The translations under genes and the position numbers were made by a program. Positions 9,830 through 20,472 of a stretch of DNA of 64,000 nucleotides are shown one piece after another. The notes under the pieces are model-generated. The model saw nothing but the letters and a program-made list of their open reading frames with translations. It was not told where the DNA came from and did not search any database. Each line of letters begins with the position of its first letter. The stretch's first letter is position 1. Origin of the DNA: Fulvimarina manganoxydans (lineage in GTDB: Bacteria; Pseudomonadota; Alphaproteobacteria; Rhizobiales; Rhizobiaceae); NCBI RefSeq assembly GCF_900176465.1, contig NZ_FWXR01000003.1, forward strand, positions 248,001 to 312,000, in the 5' to 3' direction.

Positions 9830-11247
9830 GCGGCCTCCGCGCCGTTCTTGGCCCGGGAACGGCGCCGGACATAGTCCTGCAACTGGCCGAGATCATTGGC
9901 GATCCGGTCGAAGCTTTCCGATTTCTGCATCAGATCGGAATGGCTCGGCGGCAACTCCGGCGATTTGCCGCAGGCCTTCTTGACCGAATCTGGGAATTTC
10001 GCCGGATGCGCGGTCCCGAGGGTGACCATCGCAGCATCGCCCAGATGGGATTCTGCAACGCGGACGCCCACGGCGGTATGAGGATCGAGAAGATAGGCCT
10101 GACCGTCGAGAACCGTGCGGATCGTCTCCGCCGTCTCGTCCTCTCCGGTGCGCCCGGCGTCGAACTCCGCGCGGATCGTCGCCGCGACATCCTCGGGCAG
10201 GTTGAATGAGCCCGACTGGGACAATTGCGCCATGAGCCGGCGGACCAAATCGCCATCGCGCCCGGCCGCCTCGAAGATGAGGCGTTCGAAATTGGAGGAG
10301 ACCTGGATATCCATCGAAGGCGACATGGTCGCTTCGACGCCGGAGGTCTCGTAGCGGCCCGACTTCATCGTCCGGTCGAGAATGTCGTTGGCATTGGTCG
10401 CGATGATCAGGCGCTCGATCGGAAGGCCCATCCGCTTGGCAACGAAGCCGGCGAAGATATCGCCGAAATTGCCTGTCGGGACCGTGAAGGAGACCTTGCG
10501 ATCCGGAGCGCCAAGGCTCGCGGCGGCGGTGAAGTAATAGACGATCTGGGCCATGATCCGGCCCCAATTGATCGAGTTCACGCCGCTGAGTGCAACTTCG
10601 TCGCGGAAGCGGCGATCGTTGAACATCGCCTTCACAAGCGCTTGGCAGTCGTCGAACGTCCCGTCGACTGCGACGGCATGGACGTTACCAGCGCCCGATG
10701 TGGTCATCTGGCGCTGCTGGACGGGCGAGACGCGGCCATGGGGAAACAGAATGAACAGATCGGCGCGCTCGCTATGGGCAAAGGCCGCGATTGCCGCTCC
10801 GCCCGTATCGCCCGAGGTCGCCCCGACGATCGTCGCACGGCGGCCACGCTCGGTGAGCGCGTGATCCATCAGCCGGGCGATGAGTTGCATCGCCACGTCC
10901 TTGAAGGCCAAGGTCGGCCCATGGAAGAGTTCGAGCACGAAATGGTTGGCGCCGAGCTGGACGAGCGGGGCAACGGCCGGATGCGGGAACGTCGCATAGG
11001 CCTCATCAATCATCCGCTTCAGATCGGCCGCCGGGATGTCATCGCCGACAAAGGGCGCCATGACCTCGAAAGCGACCTCCGAATAGGGCCGACCCGCAAA
11101 ACCGCGGATCGTCTCTTTAGAAAGCTGGGGCCATTCGCTTGGCACATACAGGCCGCCATCGGCGGCGAGCCCGGTCAGGAGAGTATCGGCGAAACCCAGT
11201 CGGGGTGCCTCGCCCCGCGTGCTCACATAATCCACGTCTGCTCCCAT
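9826..11247 (-). CDS. thrC: Threonine synthase
   Basis: Threonine synthase is the PLP enzyme converting O-phosphohomoserine to threonine. The product of 473 residues shows the N-terminal YVSTRGEAPRLGFADTLLTGLAADGGLYVP signature, HGPTLAFKDVAMQ with the PLP lysine, GATSGDTGGAAIAA for phosphate binding, and TVPTGNFGDIFAG. Two starts compete: ATG 11247 used here, and GTG 11262, which has a GGTGAG sequence just upstream. The gene overlaps the downstream M16 peptidase and is divergent from a lipoprotein gene. Confidence 0.94.
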   Translation of the reverse strand: MGADVDYVSTRGEAPRLGFADTLLTGLAADGGLYVPSEWPQLSKETIRGFAGRPYSEVAFEVMAPFVGDDIPAADLKRMIDEAYATFPHPAVAPLVQLGANHFVLELFHGPTLAFKDVAMQLIARLMDHALTERGRRATIVGATSGDTGGAAIAAFAHSERADLFILFPHGRVSPVQQRQMTTSGAGNVHAVAVDGTFDDCQALVKAMFNDRRFRDEVALSGVNSINWGRIMAQIVYYFTAAASLGAPDRKVSFTVPTGNFGDIFAGFVAKRMGLPIERLIIATNANDILDRTMKSGRYETSGVEATMSPSMDIQVSSNFERLIFEAAGRDGDLVRRLMAQLSQSGSFNLPEDVAATIRAEFDAGRTGEDETAETIRTVLDGQAYLLDPHTAVGVRVAESHLGDAAMVTLGTAHPAKFPDSVKKACGKSPELPPSHSDLMQKSESFDRIANDLGQLQDYVRRRSRAKNGAEAA

Positions 11248-11398
11248 GCGCGTTCGACGCACGCCTCACCATCACGCTATTGGAGAAAGGTTGCGCGCAT
11301 CCTGCGATGTCGTTTTCCGGGCGGCGCCTGAAGCGGGTCGCATCCGGCAAGTCGGGCTGGTATAGACCCTCAAGCCATGCAAAGGGAAGAACGGATTG

Positions 11399-11938
11399 AT
11401 GCTGATGGTGAAGCCTTATCGGGCGATGGCGTTCCTCGGACTGGCGGCGATTGTTTCGGCTTGTTCGTCGACGGGGCCGGGCGAGGGCTTGGAGGAGACG
11501 GCCGCGAGCGTCGCTCCGGCGCAAAGCGAATGGGCGCCTGGCGGCCTCGAAGCGGCCTATTGCCCGAAGATAACCCTGCGCCAGGGGACGGCGATCCTCG
11601 ACAAGAAGAATGGCGAGGAGCTCGCCTATAGTGCCAACATCACTGGCACGAACCGCGATTGCCGCATCGTTGATGGCCAGTTGCGGATGAAGATCGCGGT
11701 CTTCGGCCGCGTGATGCCCGGTCCGGCCGCGCCCGGCGCCGTGACGCTGCCGATCCGCATTGCGGTTCTGCGCGGCGAAGACGTGATCTATTCCGAGCTC
11801 GGCCAACGCCAAGTGAATGCCCAGAGCGGGCAGTCCGCCCAGACCTTCGAATATGTCGACGACCGCATCGCCTTCGCCGAGCCGAAGGAGCGAAACATCA
11901 TCATTTATACCGGCTTCGACGAAGGCCCGCCGGAATAA
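11399..11938 (+). CDS. Conserved hypothetical lipoprotein
   Basis: This protein of about 179 residues is of unknown function. It begins with a short basic and hydrophobic leader ending in a lipobox (IVSAC), so it should be lipid-anchored after signal peptidase II cleavage. The rest is a soluble domain with two further cysteines (AAYCPKITLRQGTAILD and TNRDCRIVDG) and a beta-rich pattern ending in IIIYTGFDEGPPE. ATG 11399 follows a GGGAAG at about ten bases. ATG 11405 is an alternative. It is divergent from thrC, a placement I recall from other Hyphomicrobiales, but I assign no role. Confidence 0.8.
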   Translation: MLMVKPYRAMAFLGLAAIVSACSSTGPGEGLEETAASVAPAQSEWAPGGLEAAYCPKITLRQGTAILDKKNGEELAYSANITGTNRDCRIVDGQLRMKIAVFGRVMPGPAAPGAVTLPIRIAVLRGEDVIYSELGQRQVNAQSGQSAQTFEYVDDRIAFAEPKERNIIIYTGFDEGPPE

Positions 11939-12320
11939 GCCCTTTGGCTTTCAGTCGTCTCTTCGTCCGATGCCGATGGACGTTTCACCGGCGTCCGGCG
12001 CCGGCGGCTTTCGTCAGCCTTGGGTCTAGTCCTACTGCGTTAGAGGGAAACGGCCGACGATTGGATGAGGCTTCGATACCGGTGGGCATCCTCGGCCCTT
12101 TAGCGCCGTGGACCCATGCTTCGAACGCTGCTCACATCCACAGACGGATTGCGGTCTGCTTCATGCAATTCCTCAGCCGGAATGCTTGTCTGATGGTGAT
12201 AGCATGGGTCCCCGCTCTCTTGTGAGAGTGAGGATGGCGAAGCGTTGGGGGAATCGGTCTCACCGTCGAACTCTACAGACCCGACGGTTATTTACGAACT
12301 GACGCAGTCGGACCAAAGGC
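11939..12320 (+). other. Intergenic region without a supported gene
   Basis: These 382 bases separate the lipoprotein gene from the convergent DUF2269 gene. Codon use is not gene-like in any frame. A small hairpin (CTCTC, four-base loop, GAGAG) occurs near 12218-12230 without a T-run. I see no other structured element. Confidence 0.5.
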
Positions 12321-12791
12321 TCAGAGCGTTGGCTTTGAAACCATGAGGTGGAAGACGACGAGCATGGCGCCGAAGGCTGGCCAGCCGAGCGCGAACCACC
12401 AGCGGAACAGGCGGTGATATTCGGCCGGCAGATCCTGCCCCGTCTCGGCCGCGTTCCGGGCCAGATCGCGCAGGCGATATTGGATCCAGACGACCGGCAG
12501 CCAGCATGCGCCGGCAAGGCCGTAAAGCAGGATCGATCCGAGGATCCAGTCGTCCCAAAGGCTATAGCCGGCGAGGAGGGCGAGGGCGGTCCCGGTGATT
12601 GGCTGCAGAATGACGGCCGGCGTCGTGAAGACCCAGTCGGCGCTGACGACGTTGCGGGCAACGAGCGCGATCCCCGATGGATCGCCGCGGCGGTGGGCGG
12701 AAAGCATCTGAAACGCCGTGCCGAGCCCGGTTCCGAAAATGACCGTCGCGCCGAGAATGTGCAGCGTCTTGATCAGGAAATAAGTGTCCAT
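12321..12791 (-). CDS. DUF2269-family integral membrane protein
   Basis: This is a 156-residue integral membrane protein. It opens with YFLIKTLHILGATVIFGTGLGTAF, the conserved His-containing first helix of DUF2269. Three more hydrophobic helices follow (VFTTPAVILQPITGTALALLAG, WILGSILLYGLAGACWLPVVWI, FRWWFALGWPAFGAMLVVFHLM). The biochemical role is unknown. It is the last gene of the operon that starts at 14440, fifteen bases downstream of the broken SDR-DoxX gene, and would be under the same MarR/GbsR-type operator. Confidence 0.85.
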   Translation of the reverse strand: MDTYFLIKTLHILGATVIFGTGLGTAFQMLSAHRRGDPSGIALVARNVVSADWVFTTPAVILQPITGTALALLAGYSLWDDWILGSILLYGLAGACWLPVVWIQYRLRDLARNAAETGQDLPAEYHRLFRWWFALGWPAFGAMLVVFHLMVSKPTL

Positions 12792-12806
12792 CGAGTTTCG
12801 GTGCTC

Positions 12807-14054
12807 CTATGCGTCGGCTTTGGAGAGATGGGCGAGAAAGAGCGTGAGAAGGACGATCGGTCCGTTCTTCAGAAGCTGGCCGAGCGGATCGGCCCATGCG
12901 CCGGGCACCAGGATCGTGGCGATCGCCGTATAGAGCAGGATCGTCGCCGCTTGGAGGAGCAACGCCTTCATCCGCCAGCGGCGCGGGAAGGTCATCAGGC
13001 CGAGGGCGACATCGAGCGCACCGCCCGCCAGTATCAACGCGATAGCGACACCGCCTGTGATGCCGGCCGACGCGAGAAGGCTGAGGCCGTTCTCGTGAGC
13101 GGCAATCGAAATGACGCCGGTGACGATCCAGAACAGGCCGAGAGCCGGGGCGAGAGCTTCGATCCAAGGCTTTACAATCGCGGCGATGCGATCGGCCTTG
13201 GTGGCTGGATGGCGGGCGAGTCCCTTGTCCAGCGACGCGAAGCGTTTTCCAGTCAGCCGACCGAGGGGCGCCGGATCGCCATCGGCGCCGCGCGCCAGCA
13301 TGGCGGCCGTGTCTGGATTCACGAAGCGCTGGCCGAAGAGACGCCCGAAACGCATCAAGCCGTTGAGAGCAATCGGGCTCTTCCAGCGCTGGCCGACGGC
13401 GAGCCACCGGCTGAGACCGTCCACATAGTCGCCGATCGTCATGGCGTTTGGGCCAACAGCTTCCAGGATAGGCGGCAGGGGCTTTTTACTTTCCAAGCAA
13501 TCGACGATGGACACGGTCAGATCGTCCACTGCAATCGGCCTCACTGGACCGCTTCTGATCGTGAAGCGGACCGGAAGGGCGGCGAGGCTGGCGAGAAACG
13601 CCATGCTCTCGCCGCCAGGCCCATAGACGAGCGATGGTCGCATGACGGTCCATCCAGGCCGGCCATGTTCGAGGACTAAGGTCTCGCCAACGGCTTTGGT
13701 GCGCAGAAAGGCCGTTGGTGCGTCAGGACTTGCCCCGATCGCCGAGACATGGACGAGGCGCGCGCAGCCATGGTTGGCCGCCGTCTCGCATATCTGCTTC
13801 GGTCAATCCTGATGAGCGGCCTGCATGGTATTGGGGTCGAGGGTTCCGAGGGCGATAAGGACGGCGGAGATGCCCTCTAGAGCCTCTTGCCAAGGACCTG
13901 CGAGATCAATCGTCTCAACATTTGGTAGGGCGGTGAGGTGTTCGAGCTGTCGGCGGTTGCGGCCGAAAGCGCGAACATGATGGCCCCGGTGGACGAGCTC
14001 GAGGACGGCTCGCCCGCCGATGAAGCCCGTGGCTCCGAAGACGGCGACGATCAT
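12807..14054 (-). pseudogene. SDR-DoxX fusion gene interrupted by an in-frame TGA
   Basis: The frame reads as one 415-codon gene except for a TGA at 13803-13805. Before it lies an NAD(P)-binding Rossmann N-terminus (MIVAVFGATGFIGGRAVLEL, about residues 1-83, ending in MQAAHQD). After it, in the same frame, come ICETAANHGCARLVHVSAIG, then LVYGPGGESMAF (atypical SDR of the NDUFA9-like kind) and a C-terminal four-helix DoxX-like membrane domain. A single substitution therefore explains the break. No second base is shifted. An internal ATG at 13643 could give a 278-residue C-terminal product without the nucleotide site. The start overlaps the upstream membrane-protein gene by ATGA. Sequencing error is possible. 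Confidence 0.85.
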
Positions 14055-14440
14055 TGGCCCTTTCCCATGAGCTGGCTTTCGCCATTGGCAAAGCGCATGT
14101 GCTCGGCCTCGCGAAGCTCGAAGAGGCGGTTGCTTGAGATCCAAAGCATGAAGCGGAAGACGAGAAGCGCGAGCATCACTCCGGTCCCCGCCCAGAAGAC
14201 GCATTGTTGCAAAAGGAGAAAGTCGTCGCGAAGAAAGTCCTCGGACAGCGCGGCCCAGCTGATCATGAGGATCGGCGAGAGCACGATCATGATGCCCGAA
14301 TAGATCGTCCAGAAGCGGTCGCGATTCTCGGTCCCGCAGAGATCGATTACGCTCTTGAGGAGCGGGCGATAGAGAATGGAGAAGATCAGGGCGGCCGCCG
14401 TACCCGATACGCCGAGGACGAGAGCGAATGTCAGGGTCAT
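14051..14440 (-). CDS. Small integral membrane protein, first gene of the regulated operon
   Basis: This 129-residue protein has about four hydrophobic helices (LTFALVLGVSGTAAALIFSILY; TIYSGIMIVLSPILMISWAAL; LLLQQCVFWAGTGVMLALLVF). I do not recognise a named family. A palindromic operator lies 19-42 bases upstream of its ATG (14459-14484). The same 20-base core sits in front of the regulator gene at 15048. The 3' end overlaps the SDR-DoxX gene by ATGA, so the two are coupled. A helper role for the SDR-DoxX membrane protein is a guess. Confidence 0.75.
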   Translation of the reverse strand: MTLTFALVLGVSGTAAALIFSILYRPLLKSVIDLCGTENRDRFWTIYSGIMIVLSPILMISWAALSEDFLRDDFLLLQQCVFWAGTGVMLALLVFRFMLWISSNRLFELREAEHMRFANGESQLMGKGQ

Positions 14441-14458
14441 GGGTATACTGATTCTCCT

Positions 14459-14484
14459 GTTATTTCTGTAAGAAGAGAAATAAC
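14459..14484. promoter_or_regulatory. Candidate operator of the MarR/GbsR-type regulator (operon copy)
   Basis: An inverted repeat with nine-base perfect arms (GTTATTTCT and AGAAATAAC) separated by eight bases lies directly upstream of the membrane-protein gene starting at 14440. Its central 20 bases start ATTTCTGTAA and end AGAAAT, matching the site at 15063-15082 in all but a few central positions. Confidence 0.7.
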
Positions 14485-14523
14485 GCGACGTGAAGAGGGG
14501 GATGAAGCACTGCGGCGTTCGAG

Positions 14524-15048
14524 TTATTGACGAATGAAGGCCGAGATCCGGCTTCCGAGCTGCACAAGGATCTTCAGTTTCGAGCGTGGCAGACGGTTCA
14601 TCTCGCCATACCAGGCCGATAGGTCGGAGATGAAGGTTTGCATATCAATCACCCGTTGGCGCACGACCTGATCCTCCGAGCCACCCTTCTGCGCTTCTTC
14701 CGCGCATTCATGCAGCATGGTCAGGAGAGGGTCGATCTCCCGGCGTTTCCGCTCGTCCGCAATCCGCAGCATGATTTGCCACGGGTCGGTCTCGGCCGAA
14801 AAGTGATCGCGCCGGTCGCCGCGCAGATGGACGGTCTCGATCAGCCGATAGGCCTGCAACTCCTTCAGGCTGTTGGAGACGTTGGAGCGGGCGATGGCCA
14901 GGGTCTCCGCGATTTCCTCGGCAGGAAGCGGGCGGTCGGAAAGATAGAGCAAAGCGTGGATCTGGGCGACGGAGCGGTTAACCCCCCAGCGCGATCCCAT
15001 CTCGCCCCAGTGAAGGATGAATTTTTCCATGACCGGCGTCAGCAGCAT
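14524..15048 (-). CDS. GbsR/MarR-type winged-helix transcriptional regulator
   Basis: This 174-residue DNA-binding protein resembles the GbsR branch of MarR regulators. The N-terminal WGEMGSRWGVNRSVAQIHALLYLSDRPLPAEEIAETLAIARSNVSNSLKELQ gives the helix-turn-helix and recognition helix (residues about 14-65), followed by the wing (LRGDRRDHFSAETDPW) and a long helical C-terminus likely used for dimerisation. A palindrome lies 15-34 bases upstream of its ATG and recurs before the operon at 14440, so autoregulation and control of that operon are likely. The ligand is unknown. Confidence 0.88.
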   Translation of the reverse strand: MLLTPVMEKFILHWGEMGSRWGVNRSVAQIHALLYLSDRPLPAEEIAETLAIARSNVSNSLKELQAYRLIETVHLRGDRRDHFSAETDPWQIMLRIADERKRREIDPLLTMLHECAEEAQKGGSEDQVVRQRVIDMQTFISDLSAWYGEMNRLPRSKLKILVQLGSRISAFIRQ

Positions 15049-15062
15049 CGTTGTATCCCATA

Positions 15063-15082
15063 ATTTCTGTAAAGACAGAAAT
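15063..15082. promoter_or_regulatory. Candidate operator of the MarR/GbsR-type regulator (autoregulatory copy)
   Basis: A perfect inverted repeat with eight-base arms (ATTTCTGT and ACAGAAAT) and a four-base spacer lies just upstream of the regulator gene that starts at 15048. It shares its first ten bases and last six bases with the site at 14462-14481. Confidence 0.75.
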
Positions 15083-15255
15083 AGCAGATTGCTGTGCCCG
15101 TCAAGAGGCTTTCGAAGGCGTTGCGGGAGGGGGCTGTCTGCCGGAATCGAATAATCCGCCTTCCCAGACCGATCGCCCTATATTGCGAGGCTTCGGCGCA
15201 AGGTCGGCTCCCGATCGTCGCGCTCTTTCGTCCTTGAGAAAGGCAGGCGCCACTC

Positions 15256-15822
15256 GTGAATCTCGAACATCTCCTTTCCGAATACGGGCTCTGGACTGTT
15301 TTGATCGGTTCGGGCTTGGAAGGAGAGACCGTGGTCCTGCTCGGCGGTCTGATGGTCCATCGCGGGCTTTTGCCCCTGCTGCCCTGCATCGGCGCTGCCG
15401 CGCTCGGTTCCTTCATCGCCGACCAGGCCTTCTTTGGCCTGGGACGCCGCTTTCGCAACCATGATTTTGTAAAGCGAATCCAGGCGCGCGAGGCCTTTGC
15501 CAGAGCCCTGGCCGCCTTCGAGAGACGCCCGACGCTTTTCCTTTTCGCGTTCCGCTTTCTCTATGGTTTGCGGACCGTCAGCCCGATCGCCGTCGGCACG
15601 ACCCGGTTGTCGCTTGTCCGCTTCATGGTGATCAACGCGATTGCAGCCGTGGTCTGGGCGAGCGTCTTCGTGACGCTCGGCATGGTCTTCGGCCATGCGA
15701 TCGAAGCGGCATTCGGTCGTCTCGGGCAGGTGGAGCATGTGCTCGTGATCGGCATCGCGATCGTTCTTGCAGGCGCGGGCATCGCGTTTCTCGTCCGCAA
15801 ATGGCTGCGTTCGAGAGCGTGA
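15256..15822 (+). CDS. DedA-family membrane protein
   Basis: This is a 188-residue polytopic membrane protein of the DedA/SNARE-associated (VTT) family, linked to lipid scrambling and undecaprenyl-phosphate recycling. Family marks are LIGSGLEGETVVLLGGLMVHRGLLPL at the N-terminus, the SFIADQAFFGLGRRFRN segment, RFLYGLRTVSPIAVGTTRLSLVRFMVIN with the conserved arginines, and a last hydrophobic helix. The start is a GTG at 15256, as no ATG fits the family N-terminus. It converges on the cardiolipin synthase gene with only six bases between the stops. The lipid substrate is not predictable. Confidence 0.9.
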   Translation: MNLEHLLSEYGLWTVLIGSGLEGETVVLLGGLMVHRGLLPLLPCIGAAALGSFIADQAFFGLGRRFRNHDFVKRIQAREAFARALAAFERRPTLFLFAFRFLYGLRTVSPIAVGTTRLSLVRFMVINAIAAVVWASVFVTLGMVFGHAIEAAFGRLGQVEHVLVIGIAIVLAGAGIAFLVRKWLRSRA

Positions 15823-15828
15823 GAGGCT

Positions 15829-17226
15829 TTAAAGAAGCGGGCTGACGAGGCGCGCGAGATTCTCCGCGAGCCGGGCGCTTTTGGGTCTCGATCGCCACTC
15901 CTGAAGAGTTAGAACATCGCTTGATGCGAGATAGGCCTCGTGGATAGCCGAGAGGCTGCTGCTTGCCTCACCCCCGTAGAAGATCAGGCTGATCTCGGCA
16001 TTCAGGACAAACGAACGGACATCGGCATTGCTCGATCCGACAATGCCGACCGTCTCGTCGATCAAGACATTCTTCGCATGAAGAAGGCGTTCGCGATATT
16101 GGTGCAGCCTCACGCCGGAGGCGAGGAGTTCGTCGTAATAGGAGCGTTGAGCGAGACTGACGAGCCGTTGGTCCACGACACTCGAAATGACGATGTCGAC
16201 CCGGACACGGCGCGCGACAGCGTTGCCGATCGCCGTCAGAAGCGCCTGATCAGGGATGAGATAGGGCGAGACGATGGTGACGCGCTGCTCGGCCGAATGG
16301 ACCATTTCGACGAGGAGCCGCTCATATCCCGGCGTGCCGAAATCGGGACCGCTTGGCATGGCCTGCAAGACGCAGGCTTGCTCCGTTGGAACAGGCGGCA
16401 ATGCGCTGAGCTCCTCACGCGTTTCAAGATACCAGTCGCTGGCAAAGACCGCGTCGAGCGCGGCGATGCAGGGGCCTTCGACGCGGGCGACGAGTTCGTC
16501 ATTGACGACGCCAGGGCGGAAATCGCGATCGACGATGTTCTGTGAGCCGACAAAGCCGAGGCGTCCGTCGATCAGGCAGAGTTTGCGATGATTGCGCAGA
16601 TCGCCTCGGGCTCGGCGAAGGGCGGCGAAGCGAAAGGGTAGGACCACTCTCGCTTCGATCCCCGCGAGAGCTAGCATCGCCTTCGTTTTCTCGGCCCACG
16701 GCCGCGAGCCGAGGGCGTCGAACAGGACGCGCACTTCGATACCGCGTCGTTTCGCCCGGGAGAGAGCGTCGGTGATGGTCTGGCCGGTCGCATCATCCGC
16801 AAAGATGTAAGTGAGGATATGGACGCGCGTCTCGGCGCCGTCGATCGCCTTGACCATTGCCCTGATCGACGTCTCGTAATCGGTCAGAAGCTCGATCCGA
16901 TGACCGGCCGAGGCCGGGAAGCCGCCCAGCGCTTCGGCCAGGAGCGACAGGCGCGATTGCGGAATATCCGGGTCCCAGAGACGCTGAGCAATCCGCGCGC
17001 GCTCAGGCTCCGTCTTGGCGAACCGGTTGCGCCGCCAGGTGGGAAAGCTCGCGCGGCCGATGAGGCGATAGAGAATGAAGGCGGGGATTGGGAGAAAGAG
17101 AACCAGCAGGAGCCAGCTGCGCGCAGCTTCCGGCGGCCGTCGCAGGGGGATCACGACGATCATCACCAATCGGATCGCCCATTCGGCAAGCAGATAGAAG
17201 AGCGTGAGGTGGGAGGCGTCGAACAT
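15829..17226 (-). CDS. cls: Cardiolipin synthase (phospholipase D family)
   Basis: This 465-residue membrane enzyme condenses two phospholipids to cardiolipin. The N-terminus has two hydrophobic helices (LTLFYLLAEWAIRLVMIVVIPL and WLLLVLFLPIPAFILYRLIG). Two phospholipase-D catalytic motifs follow: HRKLCLIDGRLGFVGSQN (first HKD) and HAKNVLIDETVGIVGSSN (second HKD). ATG 17226 is preferred over ATG 17232 and the TTG at 17241 because GGGAGG precedes it at a seven-base spacing. It converges on the DedA gene. The two together suggest membrane lipid handling, which is inference from adjacency. Confidence 0.92.
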   Translation of the reverse strand: MFDASHLTLFYLLAEWAIRLVMIVVIPLRRPPEAARSWLLLVLFLPIPAFILYRLIGRASFPTWRRNRFAKTEPERARIAQRLWDPDIPQSRLSLLAEALGGFPASAGHRIELLTDYETSIRAMVKAIDGAETRVHILTYIFADDATGQTITDALSRAKRRGIEVRVLFDALGSRPWAEKTKAMLALAGIEARVVLPFRFAALRRARGDLRNHRKLCLIDGRLGFVGSQNIVDRDFRPGVVNDELVARVEGPCIAALDAVFASDWYLETREELSALPPVPTEQACVLQAMPSGPDFGTPGYERLLVEMVHSAEQRVTIVSPYLIPDQALLTAIGNAVARRVRVDIVISSVVDQRLVSLAQRSYYDELLASGVRLHQYRERLLHAKNVLIDETVGIVGSSNADVRSFVLNAEISLIFYGGEASSSLSAIHEAYLASSDVLTLQEWRSRPKSARLAENLARLVSPLL

Positions 17227-17303
17227 CGTCATTCCTCCCAAAAAGATCGGCCTTCCAAAGGGATCGGCGCGCGAGCGCTAGACTTGAGCGCCCGCGCCTT
17301 TCG

Positions 17304-19355
<2,052 letters not shown>

Positions 19356-19359
19356 GCGC

Positions 19360-20472
19360 TCAAAGCCTATATTGGCTTTCTTGAAAGGCGATGGCGAGAT
19401 CTATCGCCTTTCGCATGAGGGTCGGCAGGCCTTCGGCGCCAAGCCTTTCGAGCTTCGCCCACCACCCGTCGCTCTCGGGCGTCTCGTCAATGACGGCTGC
19501 AAAAACCTCGAGCGTCAGATCGAAATGGGTGAACCCATGCTCGACTTCGCCGATCTTTCGCCAATTGGCGGCAAAGGGCGCCCCGTTCGGACCTGTCGCG
19601 CCATCGCTGCGCGAGGACCATTGGGAGGACGGCACCTCGACCATCCCTCCGAGCATGCCCTTCGAGACCCGGCGCCGCAGCCAGATATGCTGACCGCTCC
19701 TGTCGAAGGCGGCATAGGCGGCGCCTCGGCGTTTCGGCTTGGCCTTCTTGGCCGCTTTGACGGGGTAGGCCGTCTGGTCGCCGGCCGTCTCCGCCTCGCA
19801 GTCGGGGCGCAAGGGACATAGGAGACAGGCCGGCCGGCGCGGCACGCAGATCGTCGCGCCGATATCCATCATCGCCTGGGCAAAATCGCCGGGCCGTTCG
19901 CCCGGCATCATCTCGGCGACCTTGGCGCGGACGATCGGCTTTGCGCCGGGCAACGGCTCGCCGATCCGAAAGAGCCGCGTGACGACCCGCTCGATATTGC
20001 CGTCGACGACCGGCGCTGGCTCGCCGAAGGCGATCGCCGCGATGGCCGCGGATGTGTAGTCGCCGATCCCCGGCAGGCGTTTCAGCTCCGCCGCGCTCTC
20101 GGGAAACCGCCCGCCATAGTCGTTCGCGACCATGCGCGCGCATGCATGGAGATTGCGGGCTCGGCTGTAATAGCCAAGCCCGGCCCAAGCGGCGGTCACT
20201 TCGGTCTCGTCGGCTGCAGCGAGCGCCTCGACAGTCGGCCAGCGTTCGGTGAATGCCTTGAAATAGGCCGCCACGGCAGCGACCGTCGTCTGCTGTAGCA
20301 TGATCTCCGACAGCCAGATCCTGTAGGGATCGGGCAGGGGCGCCTGGCCAGTCGGGTCCGGCGGGCGCCGCCATGGCAGGTCCCGGGCATGGGTGTCGTA
20401 CCAGGCAAGCACGGCTGCGGCGGCTCCGCTTCGCCCTTGCGCACCGGCCGTGTCTCGCACGCGTCGCCTCAT
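19360..20472 (-). CDS. mutY: A/G-specific adenine glycosylase MutY
   Basis: MutY removes adenine mispaired with 8-oxoguanine. The 370-residue enzyme has the helix-hairpin-helix LPGIGDYTSAAIAAIAFGEPAPVVDGNIERV with the catalytic Asp, the early IMLQQTTVAAV motif with its catalytic Glu, and the iron-sulfur loop CVPRRPACLLCPLRPDC (C-x6-C-x2-C-x5-C). A NUDIX-like C-terminal domain follows (RGAAYAAFDRSGQHIWLRRR). ATG 20472 is in an ATGA overlap with the O-antigen-ligase gene. Longer versions up to 20715 are shadow sequence of that gene. Confidence 0.94.
   Translation of the reverse strand: MRRRVRDTAGAQGRSGAAAAVLAWYDTHARDLPWRRPPDPTGQAPLPDPYRIWLSEIMLQQTTVAAVAAYFKAFTERWPTVEALAAADETEVTAAWAGLGYYSRARNLHACARMVANDYGGRFPESAAELKRLPGIGDYTSAAIAAIAFGEPAPVVDGNIERVVTRLFRIGEPLPGAKPIVRAKVAEMMPGERPGDFAQAMMDIGATICVPRRPACLLCPLRPDCEAETAGDQTAYPVKAAKKAKPKRRGAAYAAFDRSGQHIWLRRRVSKGMLGGMVEVPSSQWSSRSDGATGPNGAPFAANWRKIGEVEHGFTHFDLTLEVFAAVIDETPESDGWWAKLERLGAEGLPTLMRKAIDLAIAFQESQYRL

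Noticed and set aside
8456..9874. 472-codon plus-strand open frame opposite the M16 peptidase gene
   Set aside because: It is antisense to a clear M16 peptidase; its protein has no family features. Long shadow frames are common at this GC.
12215..12235. Small CTCTC/GAGAG hairpin as a terminator
   Set aside because: Five-base stem without T-run; position does not match either flanking gene's end.
12348..13679. 443-codon plus-strand open frame opposite the DUF2269 and SDR-DoxX genes
   Set aside because: Polar, low-complexity shadow of two membrane-protein genes; not coding-like.
13803..13805. TGA read as selenocysteine in the SDR-DoxX gene
   Set aside because: SDR proteins have no selenocysteine at this site and I saw no SECIS-like hairpin right after it; nonsense mutation or sequencing error is simpler.
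19360..19377. AAAGCC/GGCTTT hairpin as terminator between ccrM and mutY
   Set aside because: Only a six-base stem, no T-run; too weak to call.
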